From positions 28,409,441-28,473,440 of the forward strand of contig OX421506.1 of the NCBI GenBank assembly GCA_949126835.1: a stretch of 64,000 bases of DNA, written 5' to 3'. Below the pieces are notes generated by a model, which made no database searches, had not been told where the DNA came from, and saw only the letters and a list, made by a program, of their open reading frames with translations. Numbering within the stretch: position 1 is the stretch's first letter; the number at the start of each line of letters is the position of its first letter. This document shows, one piece after another, positions 33,834 to 45,885 of the stretch. The translations under genes were made by a program, and so were the position numbers. Source of the DNA: Anisus vortex (Eukaryota; Mollusca; Gastropoda; Planorbidae).

Positions 33834-35170
33834 GTAAGTAAGCGACTTTATTTTAACATTTGTTATATGTGTGTTATGATATCACTCTTTGTAAACACTG
33901 TAAAAACATGGCCGTCTTCAATCGTATTTATTAGGTGTATCAGTTCAGTCTTCCGTGTTTACAATCTGAAGATACGACTGAAGTGTTATTTTTATAAAGA
34001 TATACTACGCAAACAAGCACTAAGAAAAACAATTGGCAAAATTCTTTAGCAAATGTAAATGTCTTACATGTTATATTATCAATATTCTATTTATAAATCA
34101 CTGGGAATTATAAAATAATATTAAAAAAAACATCGTGACATCGTCCGCAGTGGCAGTGCAATAAAAATAGGTCTACATAGTTACATAGCAGATAGCATAG
34201 TTTGCTGCATAACGGTTCATAACCACATCACTGTCACATCAGTGACTATTGAACTATTGATATTTCTCTTTTTTGTTGGTAGAAACTATCTAAGCCTGAA
34301 GTTCCAGCCCATATAGGCCTACTTTTCTAAAAAAAATAAAAAATACTAATTAGGCTCTATACAAAACTAATGACTAATCACTAATACAAATGTAGAGTAG
34401 TCTAGACAAGCAAGTTAGCAAATGTGAAATTTATGTCACACGCAGTGTACAGTCTGTATGAGTCACTGAATAAAGACAAATTTAAAATGAATAACCTGTT
34501 ATAGGTTATTCATTTGTCTTTATTCAGTAACTAATACTACATGGGACATGGTTAGGCCTAAAATGTAGGCCTATATATTAACAAGCCTTTGCCACTTCAT
34601 AGTGAATCCAAGGCCAAAGGGTCTTCTTGTAAATAGGATTTTAAAATAAAGTAGAAGTAGGATCTGATAATATTTATAAATTAAAAAAAAAGTTTTGCAC
34701 ATACACTTTCTAAGTAGGGCCAAGCCTACCTATATATTCCAATATATTATGTTATATATAAATTGAATCATACTTGCATTATAGTCGCTTAGTAGGCCCC
34801 TATTCAAAGATTGTAAAAACTGTTATTTATTAACACAAATTTTGACAAAAAATTTTTGATGACAGAGGCCCTATAGCCTATTGTATATAGGCTACACATC
34901 AGTTCTGCCATTACAACTTAATTTTTCATAGCCTACTGTTTTTGAAATAATTGCATCACTGTGTGGGCATGTAATTTTACTTTTATTATATAGGCCTACA
35001 ATATTTATAATATAATTAAAAACAAAAGTTTCAGCTGGTGTTCCATAATAAGAATAAGGCATACTGCCTTACATTAACAGGATTTAAAATTAATTCTTGA
35101 CAATTAGTTTAACAGTATTTGTTGGTTAATAAAAGAAACCCATTTTCCTTTTGCATGAAGTGAAATGCGG
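33834..35170. other. Non-coding, with a fold-back repeat
   Basis: No gene seen. Rich in TAGGCCTA (34314, 34553, 34566, 34991). The hairpin at 34461-34532 is listed separately. Confidence 0.4.
34461..34532. repeat. Fold-back hairpin
   Basis: Left arm ACTGAATAAAGACAAAT..GAATAACCT and right arm AGGTTATTCATTTGTCTTTA TTCAGT are complementary. The left arm has a 7-base insert. The centre ATAACCTGTTATAGGTTAT is a perfect palindrome. Confidence 0.85.
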
Positions 35171-35179
35171 ATAGAGCAC

Positions 35180-35335
35180 AATAACTTCTTTGTGAATTCG
35201 GCTTGTCCTGCGGTTAGTTCACCAGACTGTCATCTGACACTTCGCCGGTTCTATCCCTGCCACCCGACAGTAGTCTTGGGCCTAGTGGACATAATAATCT
35301 TCTATCTAGACGGAACTTCTTTAAAACTTATATCT
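35180..35335 (+). mobile_element. tRNA-derived SINE (family B), plus copy
   Basis: Head CGGCTTGTCCTGCGGTTAG, then B box GGTTCTATCCC, a body with TCTTGGGCCTAGTGGACATA and the tail AATAATCTTCTATCTAGACGG. The tail hairpin is shared with the LINE at 8175-8490. Confidence 0.7.
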
Positions 35336-35824
35336 ATAACACTTGTTACCACTTGTATTGACAAAGTATTGAGTTTCTCCAGAGGTTTAGGTCTGTAGGC
35401 TGCTCCTGCTAGCCTTTATAGTCGATTCTTGCAGCTGGTTTATGTTGAGTTGCAACAGTGTTTTTTATATATATTATTGTTTCTTGCATCTAGTAGAACC
35501 AAGAGATAATTAAACCTTATTCTTAAAAAAATAACTATATATATAATAATTAAATGGTTTACCTTTAATTACCAAAAGGTTTTTAATAAAAATATTTCCT
35601 CCCTTTGCATATGTTTACACTTTCTTTGATTGTTATGACTACAAGGTTTAAAACTGTAGATAAGTGATTAAAGTGTGCAGAACTCACCATGACGTGGTTC
35701 ACTAATTTGGTTATTTGTTTTCTCTTAAAGCTAATTTTGAGATAAAGAGTTTGCAATAGAGCATAGTGTACTAATGGTCTAAGTGCAGAAACAACAGTAA
35801 AGTAATAAACATATCTTATTTACT

Positions 35825-35990
35825 TATTTTATAAGTTTACAGACGTTCCTTCTAGATAGAAGATTATTACGTCCACTAAGCCCAAAACTCCTGCAGGGCA
35901 GCAGGGATCGGTCGTAGGCAGGGCTAGAACCCATGATGTTTTGGTTGACAGTCCGGTGAACTAACCATAGGACCAGCCGAAGTCTGTAGG
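35825..35990 (-). mobile_element. tRNA-derived SINE (family B), minus copy
   Basis: On the minus strand it reads CGGCTGGTCCTATGGTTAG, B box GGTTCTAGCCC, CTGCAGGAGTTTTGGGCTTA, GTGGACGTAATAATCTTCTA and TCTAGAAGGAACGTCTGTAA. It is the better preserved copy and opposes the one at 35180. Confidence 0.75.
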
Positions 35991-37770
35991 AGAAATATAT
36001 AACTTCTCATTGAGATCAAAATATAAAGTAAGGAATGGGCATGTGGTATAAAGTACCTTGCAAGGATCAAATCTATCTACCACAGTGAAAAGATGGAATG
36101 ATTTAATTTACCAGTCTTTTTACCCTAATTCCTGGTGATCTGTAAAGATTTCTTACAATAAATTGTAGCTCTTGATGGCTTAAAGTTTAAATAAAAACAC
36201 ATAATACTTGAGAATATTTTTTAATGTATAGGCCTATTGTCTAGAAAAACAAGAGTGGGTGTACATATTATATACAAGAGTCGAGTAGAGTGTCCTATAA
36301 CCTTCTATGTTTACTGAAAAGTTTAACAGCTTTTAGGTGTTTTAAAAGTAACCTTTTCCTTATTATGCAAGCACCAATTCCTGGAAGCAAGTTATTTGAG
36401 AACCAAGGGACTACTTTTTAAACTTCAGTTTATGTAATGGTTCATTAGTTTTGTTAGTTGAGGAATATGCCTCACAAGATTGTATGCGTTTCAAAATCTT
36501 GCTGCTTCATCAGGCTGAGCTTAAAGGCTTAAAAAAAAATCATATTTAAGTGAGTAAGATGAGTCATAAGCTATATTTTCTCTGTTAAATGAAGCGTAAC
36601 CAGTTTTCCACACAAAGGAAAAATATAGCCCAGGTAGTAATGTATTTGTAGGAGATTTGCATATATAAAGCTTGTTACAAATTGTGTTGTTTGAAGCTGA
36701 CAAAATTATTGATAGATAAAATACGACCAGTAGTAATGCTCTTTTCAATATCTTTGCTTCTAATAGGTTGTACTATGGGTTACCTATTAGGCCCTACTTA
36801 AAACTAGACCAATGATTTGTATTCCAATTGCCCAGTACTCAGTTGCTTAGCTGTTTCACAATTACCGTAATTCTTTTTTTTTCACACTGATACTTTATAT
36901 TTAATTGAAATGAACATTACAATGAATCAAGTGGATATATAATTATTGGTTTTATAAATCTTAAAATGGAAATTGTAATAGTAAAGAGTAGTAGTATCTC
37001 AGGAGTTTTTGAATCTTGTTCTAATCACTTGTTTTGATGTTCATTCAAAAAAAATGTTTGCTTTTCAGTTATTTTTGTTTTCATTAATTTTATTTCAAGT
37101 TTGACTGTCTCATTTAATTTAATATAATTAATGCTTGTAAATTATGATGCAATTTCTAAATTTGTACAAATGATTCATGAAATATAAAATAGGTTCCCCC
37201 TCCCCCCTTCCTCCCATTTAGGTATTTCATTCACCAGGAGAGGGGCATACAGTGGTATTGATTTTTTTCCACATGAAAAGCTACCATTATCAGTGTCAAT
37301 TATTGAATAGATCCTATTGATTCTCAGTGCCGATCATTGTTGTTGTATATATTCTTGCGGCCTCCCAATGCATTCACAGCCTTGTGCTGTGTCTTGCAGG
37401 GTGAATCTGGGGGACTTTGGTTTAATTATAAGTGGTGTGCAACTTCTAGATTTAAGAGTGGACTTCAGTGATGGACTTTTATAAGAGCTAAGGTAGTGAA
37501 TAAAAATACACCTTCACATTAAATGCTTCTTTGCATTATGTCAGGAGACAAATTGAATAGGCTACACTGCGACATTCCAGAAAATTGGTAAAATCTGGTC
37601 CATGAGAACTATTTAATTAAAATCTTGTCCTAAAACTATACCTATGCAAAAATGTGTACAAATAATTTGTTCAACATGCCAGTGAAACTAAGTTGATTGT
37701 ACACAGTTAAAATGTATTTCATCAAAAGTGTCTGGGCTTAAGTTGCTTTGATTACAAAAAAAAAAAACCA
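35990..37770. other. Non-coding
   Basis: AT-rich, with no gene and no repeat boundary identified. A C-rich run lies at about 37196-37215. Confidence 0.35.
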
Positions 37771-37774
37771 CAAC

Positions 37775-38050
37775 AACGAAGTCCTAAAACAGGGAGACAT
37801 ATCAACAATGGCAGACCTGATTAAATGGAAGAGATTGATAGTTTCAGGTCATGTTCTGAGGATGTCAGAAAATGGGCACCCTAGGGTAGCTTTCAGTTAG
37901 AAATCCAAGAATGGTAGGAGACAAGGGCACCCCATGACCACCTGGAGAGCAACCTGCAAGATAGATAGACTTGCAGTCCATCAGTGTAGATTGGAATTAT
38001 GCAGAGACAGAGATGTCTGGAAATGACTTACGCTGGACGCTGGGTAATAG
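37775..38050 (+). pseudogene. Decayed LINE C-terminal fragment
   Basis: Translation reads MADLIKWKRLIVSGHVLRMS, then a stop, GRRQGHPMTTWRATCKIDRL and CRDRDVW. This is the usual post-RT end (GHVLRM, G.P.TTW, DRD.W) of LINE polyproteins, with at least two stops. Confidence 0.7.
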
Positions 38051-38979
38051 ATTAACCCCAACAAAAGAGTCCATGTGTCTAATACATAATGCTTTATTTA
38101 AACATAAACTAAATTTCTAGGGAAACTTCAATAAAATGCAATAACAAAACTCGATAATAAGATATTTCTGTTAGTGTGCACACTATAACCCAATATTTTA
38201 TTCTACAGGAAGTTTTGCAGGCTGATAGAGTTGTTGTTTTTTTAGGTTCTGATAGCGCCATAATTTCAACTTTGATATTTTTTTTTTTTACAGCAGGCAT
38301 AGTCTAGTCATATTGTAGGGTACAGACAATATGTTCATCTTGTGTAAGATTATATTATATATATAAGGTTGTACAATAAAGACTTTACACACTTTAGACT
38401 TTGGTCTACTTAAAATGAATTATTGAAATGCACAAAAAAAAAGTCCTTGAAAGATAACAACCAATTCAAGGAAAAAAGTGTGTTGGGGCAACACTAGTCT
38501 GGTCAGGTTAATGTATAAACAGCCGCATATCCTTGTATATTGATGAGCTCACTGAGCATGTAAAATATGATAAAGGGGAGAGGTGTGCTATTTAAACAAC
38601 CATCATCAAATAGCAAAGAGGGTATAGGTCCATCATGTGCACAGGAAATAAATATTTCAGCAATATCTATCTTTATCTAGGTGTAGAAAAAACAGTACCG
38701 ATACAAGTAATCTGTAATAAGTTTCCTTCTTATACAAGTTTCAATACAAAAATAATATAAATAAAATTACCCCCAACCCCTTTACACTGGTTCTAGAATT
38801 TTGAAGAGTGCCGGTTGCTGTATTTGTTTAGTTACAAGGAAGCTACTTATTATCAACAGGTGAAGTTGAATGTTATTAATGTACATAAGTAAATACTTTT
38901 TTAAACATTCATGGAGTGGCTTCAGTGTATTATTTCATAGTGAACAGAAGACCCAGAGATTTGTGTCAAAATATTTTGT
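38050..38979. other. Non-coding left flank of LTR-1
   Basis: No gene. The last roughly 100 bp (GTGGCTTCAGTGTATTATTT, AGAAGACCCAGAGATTT) repeat at 45925-46010 beyond LTR-1, so the element entered a local duplication. Confidence 0.5.
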
Positions 38980-38983
38980 GTAT

Positions 38984-40018
38984 TATTACAAGGCAATTTA
39001 TTCACCATAATAAATTATGGATGAGACCTTCTATTTATATCACACAAGTATAATTATGATTTATAATGTTATTACGGCTAGAGCCCCCATTCAATTTATG
39101 AAAATAATAGTTATAGTATTGTTATTATTAGTGTGAGTATCCTTGTATTAGTGAAGATCTTATTATATTAATCTGAAGTTTATTTGTAGTTGTCTAGAGT
39201 ATTCCTGGTTCTTATAATCCCCTGGCAATTCACATAGCGTAGTTTTAGAGTTTTCAGTTGATTTACTTCATGTATAATTATTTATGTGGCTCATATTATA
39301 CAGCAAGAACCTCGATGTCGAGTGGTAGTGTAGATTATTAATATAGTTGAATAAATATTACACATACACACATGTATATAACTTTGAAATATTGACGCTA
39401 ACCAAGTTGTGTAGAAAGCAACGATAAATTTGGTTTAATTTACAACATCAATCCAGTAGGAATCCAAATAATATTATATACACAATCAAGAACTACACAT
39501 ATTCCAATTAGTAATGAATATCCTCAATGAACATATAGCATTGTAGTTAATAGTAGAATAATAAATTTTCCATAATACAACTCAAATAGAAACGATACTC
39601 AGAGACTCAGAATCTTAGATGTTATCTGATCGAATGTACGCCAAGAACTGACTAAAAGTGTCGAATTGCGTAGAAATATATTACGGGTCAATCGTTGGAA
39701 AAACCCGACAGCCTAGTGACACGAGAATTTTAATCAAGCCTGCGTGCTGACTGCGTGAACAGATACTTTTTATTAAGAAGAAGCAATAATGCTCTAACAA
39801 AATAAGGAGAGACCGGACGGCCTTGACACGCTGTAGTTGCGTGGACAGTTCATGTTTTTATCGAGGTTAATAAAAAACAATAATGCTTTAATTAGGTTAG
39901 GAAAAACCCGGGGAAAACCGTGAGCTGAGAAATATTTTATATCGTTTAAACGCAATTCGCTTAAATGATTTAGTTGGTTTATTAACATTACAATGTAGGG
40001 AATTTACGTTTCGTAACA
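38984..40018 (-). repeat. LTR-1 3' LTR
   Basis: 1035 bp, same as 44850-45884. A 64-codon frame inside each LTR is identical in both and has no recognised product. Confidence 0.92.
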
Positions 40019-40784
40019 GTCGCCCATACCAAAAGGAAAAGAACATTGCATACTAAACAATAGAAGTGTGCAATTTCTTTTAGAACCGCCTGCACTTAAC
40101 TTTAGTTCTAAACAATATACAAAAAAAAACTGACTCCACCTGGGTAGTCCGTTAAATAAGACAAGTGAGGGAAATAATTTATTCTATTAAACCCTCATCA
40201 TATAGGATCTTAAGTTATCCTTAGACCATAACACATGTTCGCGTTATTAAAAAAAATTATACTCTCTGAGATATCATTCCTTATAAACATCATCATCTTA
40301 TTTATAAGGTAAAAATCAACATAACTAATGTTATCATATTAAACAATTCAATCATTAATTAATTCAACTTAAATGAAATTAATATTTAAATAAACTTAAG
40401 AGTAAGAATTTAATCTTAAGTGTGTAAGCATGTGAAGTGTATGCACATTACTCTATCTTGGTTTTTACATAATCACAACTATAGTTTGATTGTTTCAAAA
40501 TAAGGATGTACATTTCTGTTCATTCATTATCTTATTAATAAAGAAAAATTATGTTCATAAATCAATAATACTTAAAAGTAACTTATTAGGTTTTTTTCTT
40601 TTTTTTTACAACAATAATAATATTTGTTTTAGCAAATGAAAGTATTCATGGCATAAAATAAGGCATAAGATATTGCATAAAATAATCACAACATATTCAT
40701 GTATTTATATTTTAAATGATCCAATTCTCTTAGTTAGGATTATTAGAATATATACATGAAGTTATCTATTTCCTTATACATTTG

Positions 40785-40840
40785 TTACATGCGCGATAGG
40801 GTGTCCGCGACGATGTTATCTTTTACCAATACGTAAGTTA
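40785..40840 (-). pseudogene. RNase H terminal remnant of LTR-1
   Basis: In a different minus-strand frame from the polyprotein, KDNIVADTLSRM then a stop is read. This is the normal last motif of a gypsy RNase H. It directly abuts the RT start, marking the deletion join. About 765 bp of non-coding 3' sequence follow before the LTR. Confidence 0.8.
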
Positions 40841-43800
40841 TTCTTAAGTTGTATGGTATTAACCCTATAAGGATGTTGTTTGACAGGTTTAACATTATCA
40901 TCTTTTAAAACTACATCATGGGTAACCAAAGTTGTTTTGTTAGGAACATCACTAAACAAATTTACATGATCATAGATTAAACCCTTGATAGAAGTCTGTT
41001 CACCTGAGTCTAGATGTGCCAGTTTATCATTGAGGTTTTTAAGTGCTTCAGTGTTCTGAAGTTTACTTTCTATGATTGTCTTTTTAAATTTAGGCGGGGG
41101 TGTTTCAACAGTTTTGATAGCACTCACTGGCCTAATGTCAGTTTGTTCTTCCCTAACAACATAAGGTTTTAGCATGTTTATATGGCACAGTCTCTGTGTT
41201 TTCCTTCTATCAGGGGTTTTTACAATGTATGTTACATCACTGATTTTATCTAAAACCTGATATGGTCCTGTATATTTTGCACTCAGGGGTTGTCCAGACA
41301 ATTGGGTCAACATGAGGACTTTATCACCAGGATGGAAACATCGGGATCTGGCCTTGACATCATAGTACCCTTTCATTCTTTTCTGAGCCTGCAAAAGATT
41401 ATCTTTAACATGATTAAAAGCATGATAGATTCTATTGCTAAATTGTTCCACATAAGCTACGAGTCCAGTCTCTTCATCAGAATTTAACAAGGTTTCCTGC
41501 AACAGTTTTAGAGGTCCTCGAACTGAATGTCCAAACACTAACTCGAACGGACTGAATCCAAGAGATTCCTGCACAGTTTCTCTAGTCGCGAAAAGAGCGA
41601 ATGGAATACCGCGATCCCAGTCTTCAGTGTTCTCAAAACAGTATGTGCGGAGCATGGTTTTCAGAGTCTGATGATATCTTTCTAGGGCACCTTGGCTTTG
41701 CGGATGGTACGCAGTTGAAGTTGCATGTTGGATGCCTAGTTTCTTTAAGACCTGGTTAAACAGCTTTGATGTAAAGTTAGATCCTTGGTCTGACTGTATA
41801 GTCTTTGGAAGACCGTATCTTGAACAAAATGCAATCAGTGCGTCAGATATCTTATCTGCGTTAATGGTGCGTAGCGGAATAGCTTCAGGATATCTCGTGG
41901 CAGTGCACATTATAGTGAATAAGTACTGGTGTCCTGTCTTTGTTTTAGGCAAAGGACCTACACAGTCTATTAGCAAGTGGCTAAATGGTTCTGCAAAGGC
42001 GGGTATTGGCTTTAGAGGTGCTACCGGTATAGTCTGGTTAGGTTTACCAACTATCTGGCATGTATTGCATGACTTGCAGTATTTTGTGACGTCACGATGT
42101 AGTCCAGGCCAATAGAAGTACGGAAGAATTCGACGGTAAGTCTTGTTCACTCCTAGATGACCAGCATATGGCGTGTCATGAGCCATGTGTAAGATGTCAT
42201 TACGATATATGGCTGGTACCACAATCTGACTTCCTTCTCTGCAATTGTCATTATCACATTTCACATCTCTCCATTTTTGCATTAATATTCCCTCCTTCAG
42301 AAAAAGTCCATTTCCGTTCATTTCTGCCTCCTGTTCAGTTATCACCTTTTTCTTCAGGTGTTTAATTCCTGAATCTCTATTCTGTTCTAATAGGAGTAAT
42401 TGTCGAGGTGACAAATTACTTTCAGTAGTCTTGACTGAGGGACCACTCAAGATGTCAGCCAGGAAAGTTGCCTGTAGGTCAATTTCTGGTTCCATTTCTG
42501 ACTTTGACATGGTTTCGACAGACTTTTGTTGTTGGGCCATACCTCTCGTGACGATGCATATAGGTTTGATAAAGCTCTCACTTTTATTGAGGTATTGTTT
42601 TTTCTTGGATATGGAATGCACCACATCTCCAGCAATATCATTTCCCAGTATTAAAGAAACGCCTTTAAACGGAAGTGATTTGTACACACCCACAACTACA
42701 TTTCCAGTGAAGTACGCACTCTTCAGCTGTATTTGATGCAAAGGAACTTGTACATTTTTCCTTGATACACCTTGAATAGTAAGATCCTGTCCTGTATATG
42801 TCGATTGTGACGTAGGAACAGTATTCTCTAAAAGTAGTGAAACCTCAGCCCCTGTATCACGGAGTATTCTGATGTTCTTTTCACTAGTGACACCATTTAT
42901 TATGGATGACACGGTACCTTCTTCAATGAATGGTAAACAATTGCTTGGTATCTCAGTATCGATGAGATCTGTATCCAAGTTATTTTTGTAAGAGGTATGT
43001 TTAGTACTCATGGTGATTCTATCTGATATAGACTCCTTGGAGCTCAGATTAGAATTAGAATTATTGAAAACCATTGTCTCTATTTCAGGAACTATTTCTG
43101 GTTTCAAGTTTCCTAGATACGTGTGTTTTGTCAGGTTATCTGCATTAGCACTAGGTATCTCTGTTTGAGTTCTAATATCCTTCTTTACATTTTCATGAGT
43201 TCTTTGTTTTGGCATTGCTACATACGATAAGACAACATTCTTTTTATTCGGGTTCCCATTCAATATCCAGCACTTTTCCTTAGTATGTCCAATTCGTTTA
43301 CAATGGCTACAGGTTGGCTTGGAATTTGTTGGACCTTCATTGCTCTGCTGATGTCTCTTTGATTGATAGGATTCATTTGGATGTATGGTTTTCTTTTCTA
43401 CCTTCATATCTCGATTCTGGAATTTAGATTTATCTACTGTTGTAAATTTATTGCTGGAATGGATAATAACATATTCGTCTGCCATCACTGCTGCTGTTTC
43501 TACTTGTTCTACACCTTTGTCTGCTAAATGTATTCTTACATCACCTCTGATGTTATTGTTAAAGTCTTCCATTAGCATAAGATTAGCTAATTTATCAAAG
43601 TCTTTGTTTACACCTTTGGATCGAATCCATCTTTCAAAATATTTCTTTTTCTGTCTTAGAAAATCAACATGGGATTGTTCCTGTTCTTTCTTAGACTCAC
43701 GAAACACTTTTCTATATTTTTCAGGTGTTAATGCATAACTTAGCAGTACTCTATTCTTGATCAGTTCATAATCATACAATTCCTCTTCAGTAAGACTTAA

Positions 43801-44376
43801 TACAACATCAAGTGCCTTTCCTTTATTCAGAGCTGAGCGTAGAAGTATAGCTTTCTTGCCCTCGGGAAATTGATAGTCTCTAGCGTTTCTCTCGAAAATC
43901 ATGAAGAACTCTTCCACCGAATTATCTTCAAAAACTGGAATATGTTTCTTAAACTTATACAGTTCTGCATCTGCTTCAGAGCTTGCATTCGAATGATTTG
44001 ACGTACGAGACCTTGCTATCTCAATTCTTTCTTGGCTTGCTATTTTCTCTCTTGCTATTTCTCTTTCCATCTCAATTCTCTGGCTTTCTCTTTCTCTTTC
44101 CATCTCTAATTCCATCTTTCTTAACTCAAGTTTAAATTTCAATTCTTCACTTAAGTCACCAGTTGTATGCTTTACTCTTTGTTTTATAGGAAAAGGTAAT
44201 TCATCATCTGATTCATCATTAATGTTATCATTAGCAGTAGTTTCTTCAATAATTAGTGTACCTTGTTTTCTTAAACACTCAGTTACCTCTTGAAGTAATT
44301 TAGTTTTTGATGGCCTAGTTTCTGTGATAGAAATGCCCAATGATTTAGCCAATTCTTTTAATTGTATCATTGACAT
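40816..44376 (-). CDS. LTR-1 gag-protease-integrase polyprotein, RT truncated
   Basis: 1186 codons. In order: a SAP-like N-terminus (MIQLKELAKSLGIS); a charged coiled coil (about 75-125); a SCAN/retrotransposon gag region (about 138-300); a CCHC knuckle CSHCKRIGHTKEKC (Cys356 on); aspartic protease RDTGAEVSLL (Asp507); an integrase HHCC finger (His733, His740, Cys770, Cys773); an integrase core with Asp804, Asp863 and Glu899 (DD35E spacing intact); and a GPY/F module YTGPYQVLDK (about 1035). After it comes VKQHPYRVN, the usual opening of a Ty3/gypsy RT, but the frame ends 14 codons later. Integrase before RT is the Gmr1-like order. Gag, protease and integrase look functional; the element cannot copy itself. 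Confidence 0.93.
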   Translation of the reverse strand: MSMIQLKELAKSLGISITETRPSKTKLLQEVTECLRKQGTLIIEETTANDNINDESDDELPFPIKQRVKHTTGDLSEELKFKLELRKMELEMERERESQRIEMEREIAREKIASQERIEIARSRTSNHSNASSEADAELYKFKKHIPVFEDNSVEEFFMIFERNARDYQFPEGKKAILLRSALNKGKALDVVLSLTEEELYDYELIKNRVLLSYALTPEKYRKVFRESKKEQEQSHVDFLRQKKKYFERWIRSKGVNKDFDKLANLMLMEDFNNNIRGDVRIHLADKGVEQVETAAVMADEYVIIHSSNKFTTVDKSKFQNRDMKVEKKTIHPNESYQSKRHQQSNEGPTNSKPTCSHCKRIGHTKEKCWILNGNPNKKNVVLSYVAMPKQRTHENVKKDIRTQTEIPSANADNLTKHTYLGNLKPEIVPEIETMVFNNSNSNLSSKESISDRITMSTKHTSYKNNLDTDLIDTEIPSNCLPFIEEGTVSSIINGVTSEKNIRILRDTGAEVSLLLENTVPTSQSTYTGQDLTIQGVSRKNVQVPLHQIQLKSAYFTGNVVVGVYKSLPFKGVSLILGNDIAGDVVHSISKKKQYLNKSESFIKPICIVTRGMAQQQKSVETMSKSEMEPEIDLQATFLADILSGPSVKTTESNLSPRQLLLLEQNRDSGIKHLKKKVITEQEAEMNGNGLFLKEGILMQKWRDVKCDNDNCREGSQIVVPAIYRNDILHMAHDTPYAGHLGVNKTYRRILPYFYWPGLHRDVTKYCKSCNTCQIVGKPNQTIPVAPLKPIPAFAEPFSHLLIDCVGPLPKTKTGHQYLFTIMCTATRYPEAIPLRTINADKISDALIAFCSRYGLPKTIQSDQGSNFTSKLFNQVLKKLGIQHATSTAYHPQSQGALERYHQTLKTMLRTYCFENTEDWDRGIPFALFATRETVQESLGFSPFELVFGHSVRGPLKLLQETLLNSDEETGLVAYVEQFSNRIYHAFNHVKDNLLQAQKRMKGYYDVKARSRCFHPGDKVLMLTQLSGQPLSAKYTGPYQVLDKISDVTYIVKTPDRRKTQRLCHINMLKPYVVREEQTDIRPVSAIKTVETPPPKFKKTIIESKLQNTEALKNLNDKLAHLDSGEQTSIKGLIYDHVNLFSDVPNKTTLVTHDVVLKDDNVKPVKQHPYRVNTIQLKNNLRIGKR

Positions 44377-44849
44377 TTTATTAAGCTGTTCTGAGGTTAG
44401 ATCAAATATCTATGGATCCAATGTAAGATTATTTGTGGCCTCCATTTTATATTATTAAAAGTTACTGTAAATCTTGTTAATAATACAATAAAAGTGTCCA
44501 ACTTACTTTCTGTCCTTTGAATAATTCACTACACCACACAGTTCAGATTTTTCACAACAAGGTCATAAAAATAATACTTTCTTAGAGTTACTTTGTTCGA
44601 TAAGGTAATACACCAGATAATTTTCCAGGCTGAATAGTTAAGTTTTCCGATTCTCAATAGCAATGTTCAATTCAATCACAATCTTTAGTATATTGTATAT
44701 TGTTCATATTTTCCAACACAATCCATCCAAGTTACGAGTATGTATTACGGCAGTTGTAAATAGTTCGTGTAAATAGTATAACGATTCTTGAAGTTGAAGT
44801 AAATCCTCTAAACGTTTGTTAGTAAATCACTGACGAGCAAAACCCATTT

Positions 44850-45884
44850 TATTACAAGGCAATTTATTCACCATAATAAATTATGGATGAGACCTTCTAT
44901 TTATATCACACAAGTATAATTATGATTTATAATGTTATTACGGCTAGAGCCCCCATTCAATTTATGAAAATAATAGTTATAGTATTGTTATTATTAGTGT
45001 GAGTATCCTTGTATTAGTGAAGATCTTATTATATTAATCTGAAGTTTATTTGTAGTTGTCTAGAGTATTCCTGGTTCTTATAATCCCCTGGCAATTCACA
45101 TAGCGTAGTTTTAGAGTTTTCAGTTGATTTACTTCATGTATAATTATTTATGTGGCTCATATTATACAGCAAGAACCTCGATGTCGAGTGGTAGTGTAGA
45201 TTATTAATATAGTTGAATAAATATTACACATACACACATGTATATAACTTTGAAATATTGACGCTAACCAAGTTGTGTAGAAAGCAACGATAAATTTGGT
45301 TTAATTTACAACATCAATCCAGTAGGAATCCAAATAATATTATATACACAATCAAGAACTACACATATTCCAATTAGTAATGAATATCCTCAATGAACAT
45401 ATAGCATTGTAGTTAATAGTAGAATAATAAATTTTCCATAATACAACTCAAATAGAAACGATACTCAGAGACTCAGAATCTTAGATGTTATCTGATCGAA
45501 TGTACGCCAAGAACTGACTAAAAGTGTCGAATTGCGTAGAAATATATTACGGGTCAATCGTTGGAAAAACCCGACAGCCTAGTGACACGAGAATTTTAAT
45601 CAAGCCTGCGTGCTGACTGCGTGAACAGATACTTTTTATTAAGAAGAAGCAATAATGCTCTAACAAAATAAGGAGAGACCGGACGGCCTTGACACGCTGT
45701 AGTTGCGTGGACAGTTCATGTTTTTATCGAGGTTAATAAAAAACAATAATGCTTTAATTAGGTTAGGAAAAACCCGGGGAAAACCGTGAGCTGAGAAATA
45801 TTTTATATCGTTTAAACGCAATTCGCTTAAATGATTTAGTTGGTTTATTAACATTACAATGTAGGGAATTTACGTTTCGTAACA
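44850..45884 (-). repeat. LTR-1 5' LTR
   Basis: 1035 bp. Ends cgtaaca on the plus strand next to the gtat duplication. The promoter for the minus-strand element is expected here. Confidence 0.92.
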
Positions 45885-45885
45885 G

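Larger units (their letters stand above)
38984..45884 (-). mobile_element. LTR-1: Ty3/gypsy-type retrotransposon, non-autonomous
   Basis: A 6.9-kb element with two 1035-bp LTRs that appear identical, flanked by the 4-bp duplication gtat (38980-38983, 45885-45888). On the minus strand the LTR begins TGTTACG. A candidate primer-binding site TGGGTTTTGCTCG begins 3 nt inside the 5' LTR, and GGTATGGGCGAC precedes the 3' LTR. One long frame (44376-40816) encodes gag, protease and integrase, then only the first residues of RT. The RT and RNase H cores are missing. It is inserted antisense to RAB5, probably within its 5' UTR intron. LTR identity implies a recent insertion. Confidence 0.93.

Noticed and set aside
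42245..42736. 163-codon plus-strand frame inside LTR-1
   Set aside because: Antisense shadow of the polyprotein with no similarity or start context.
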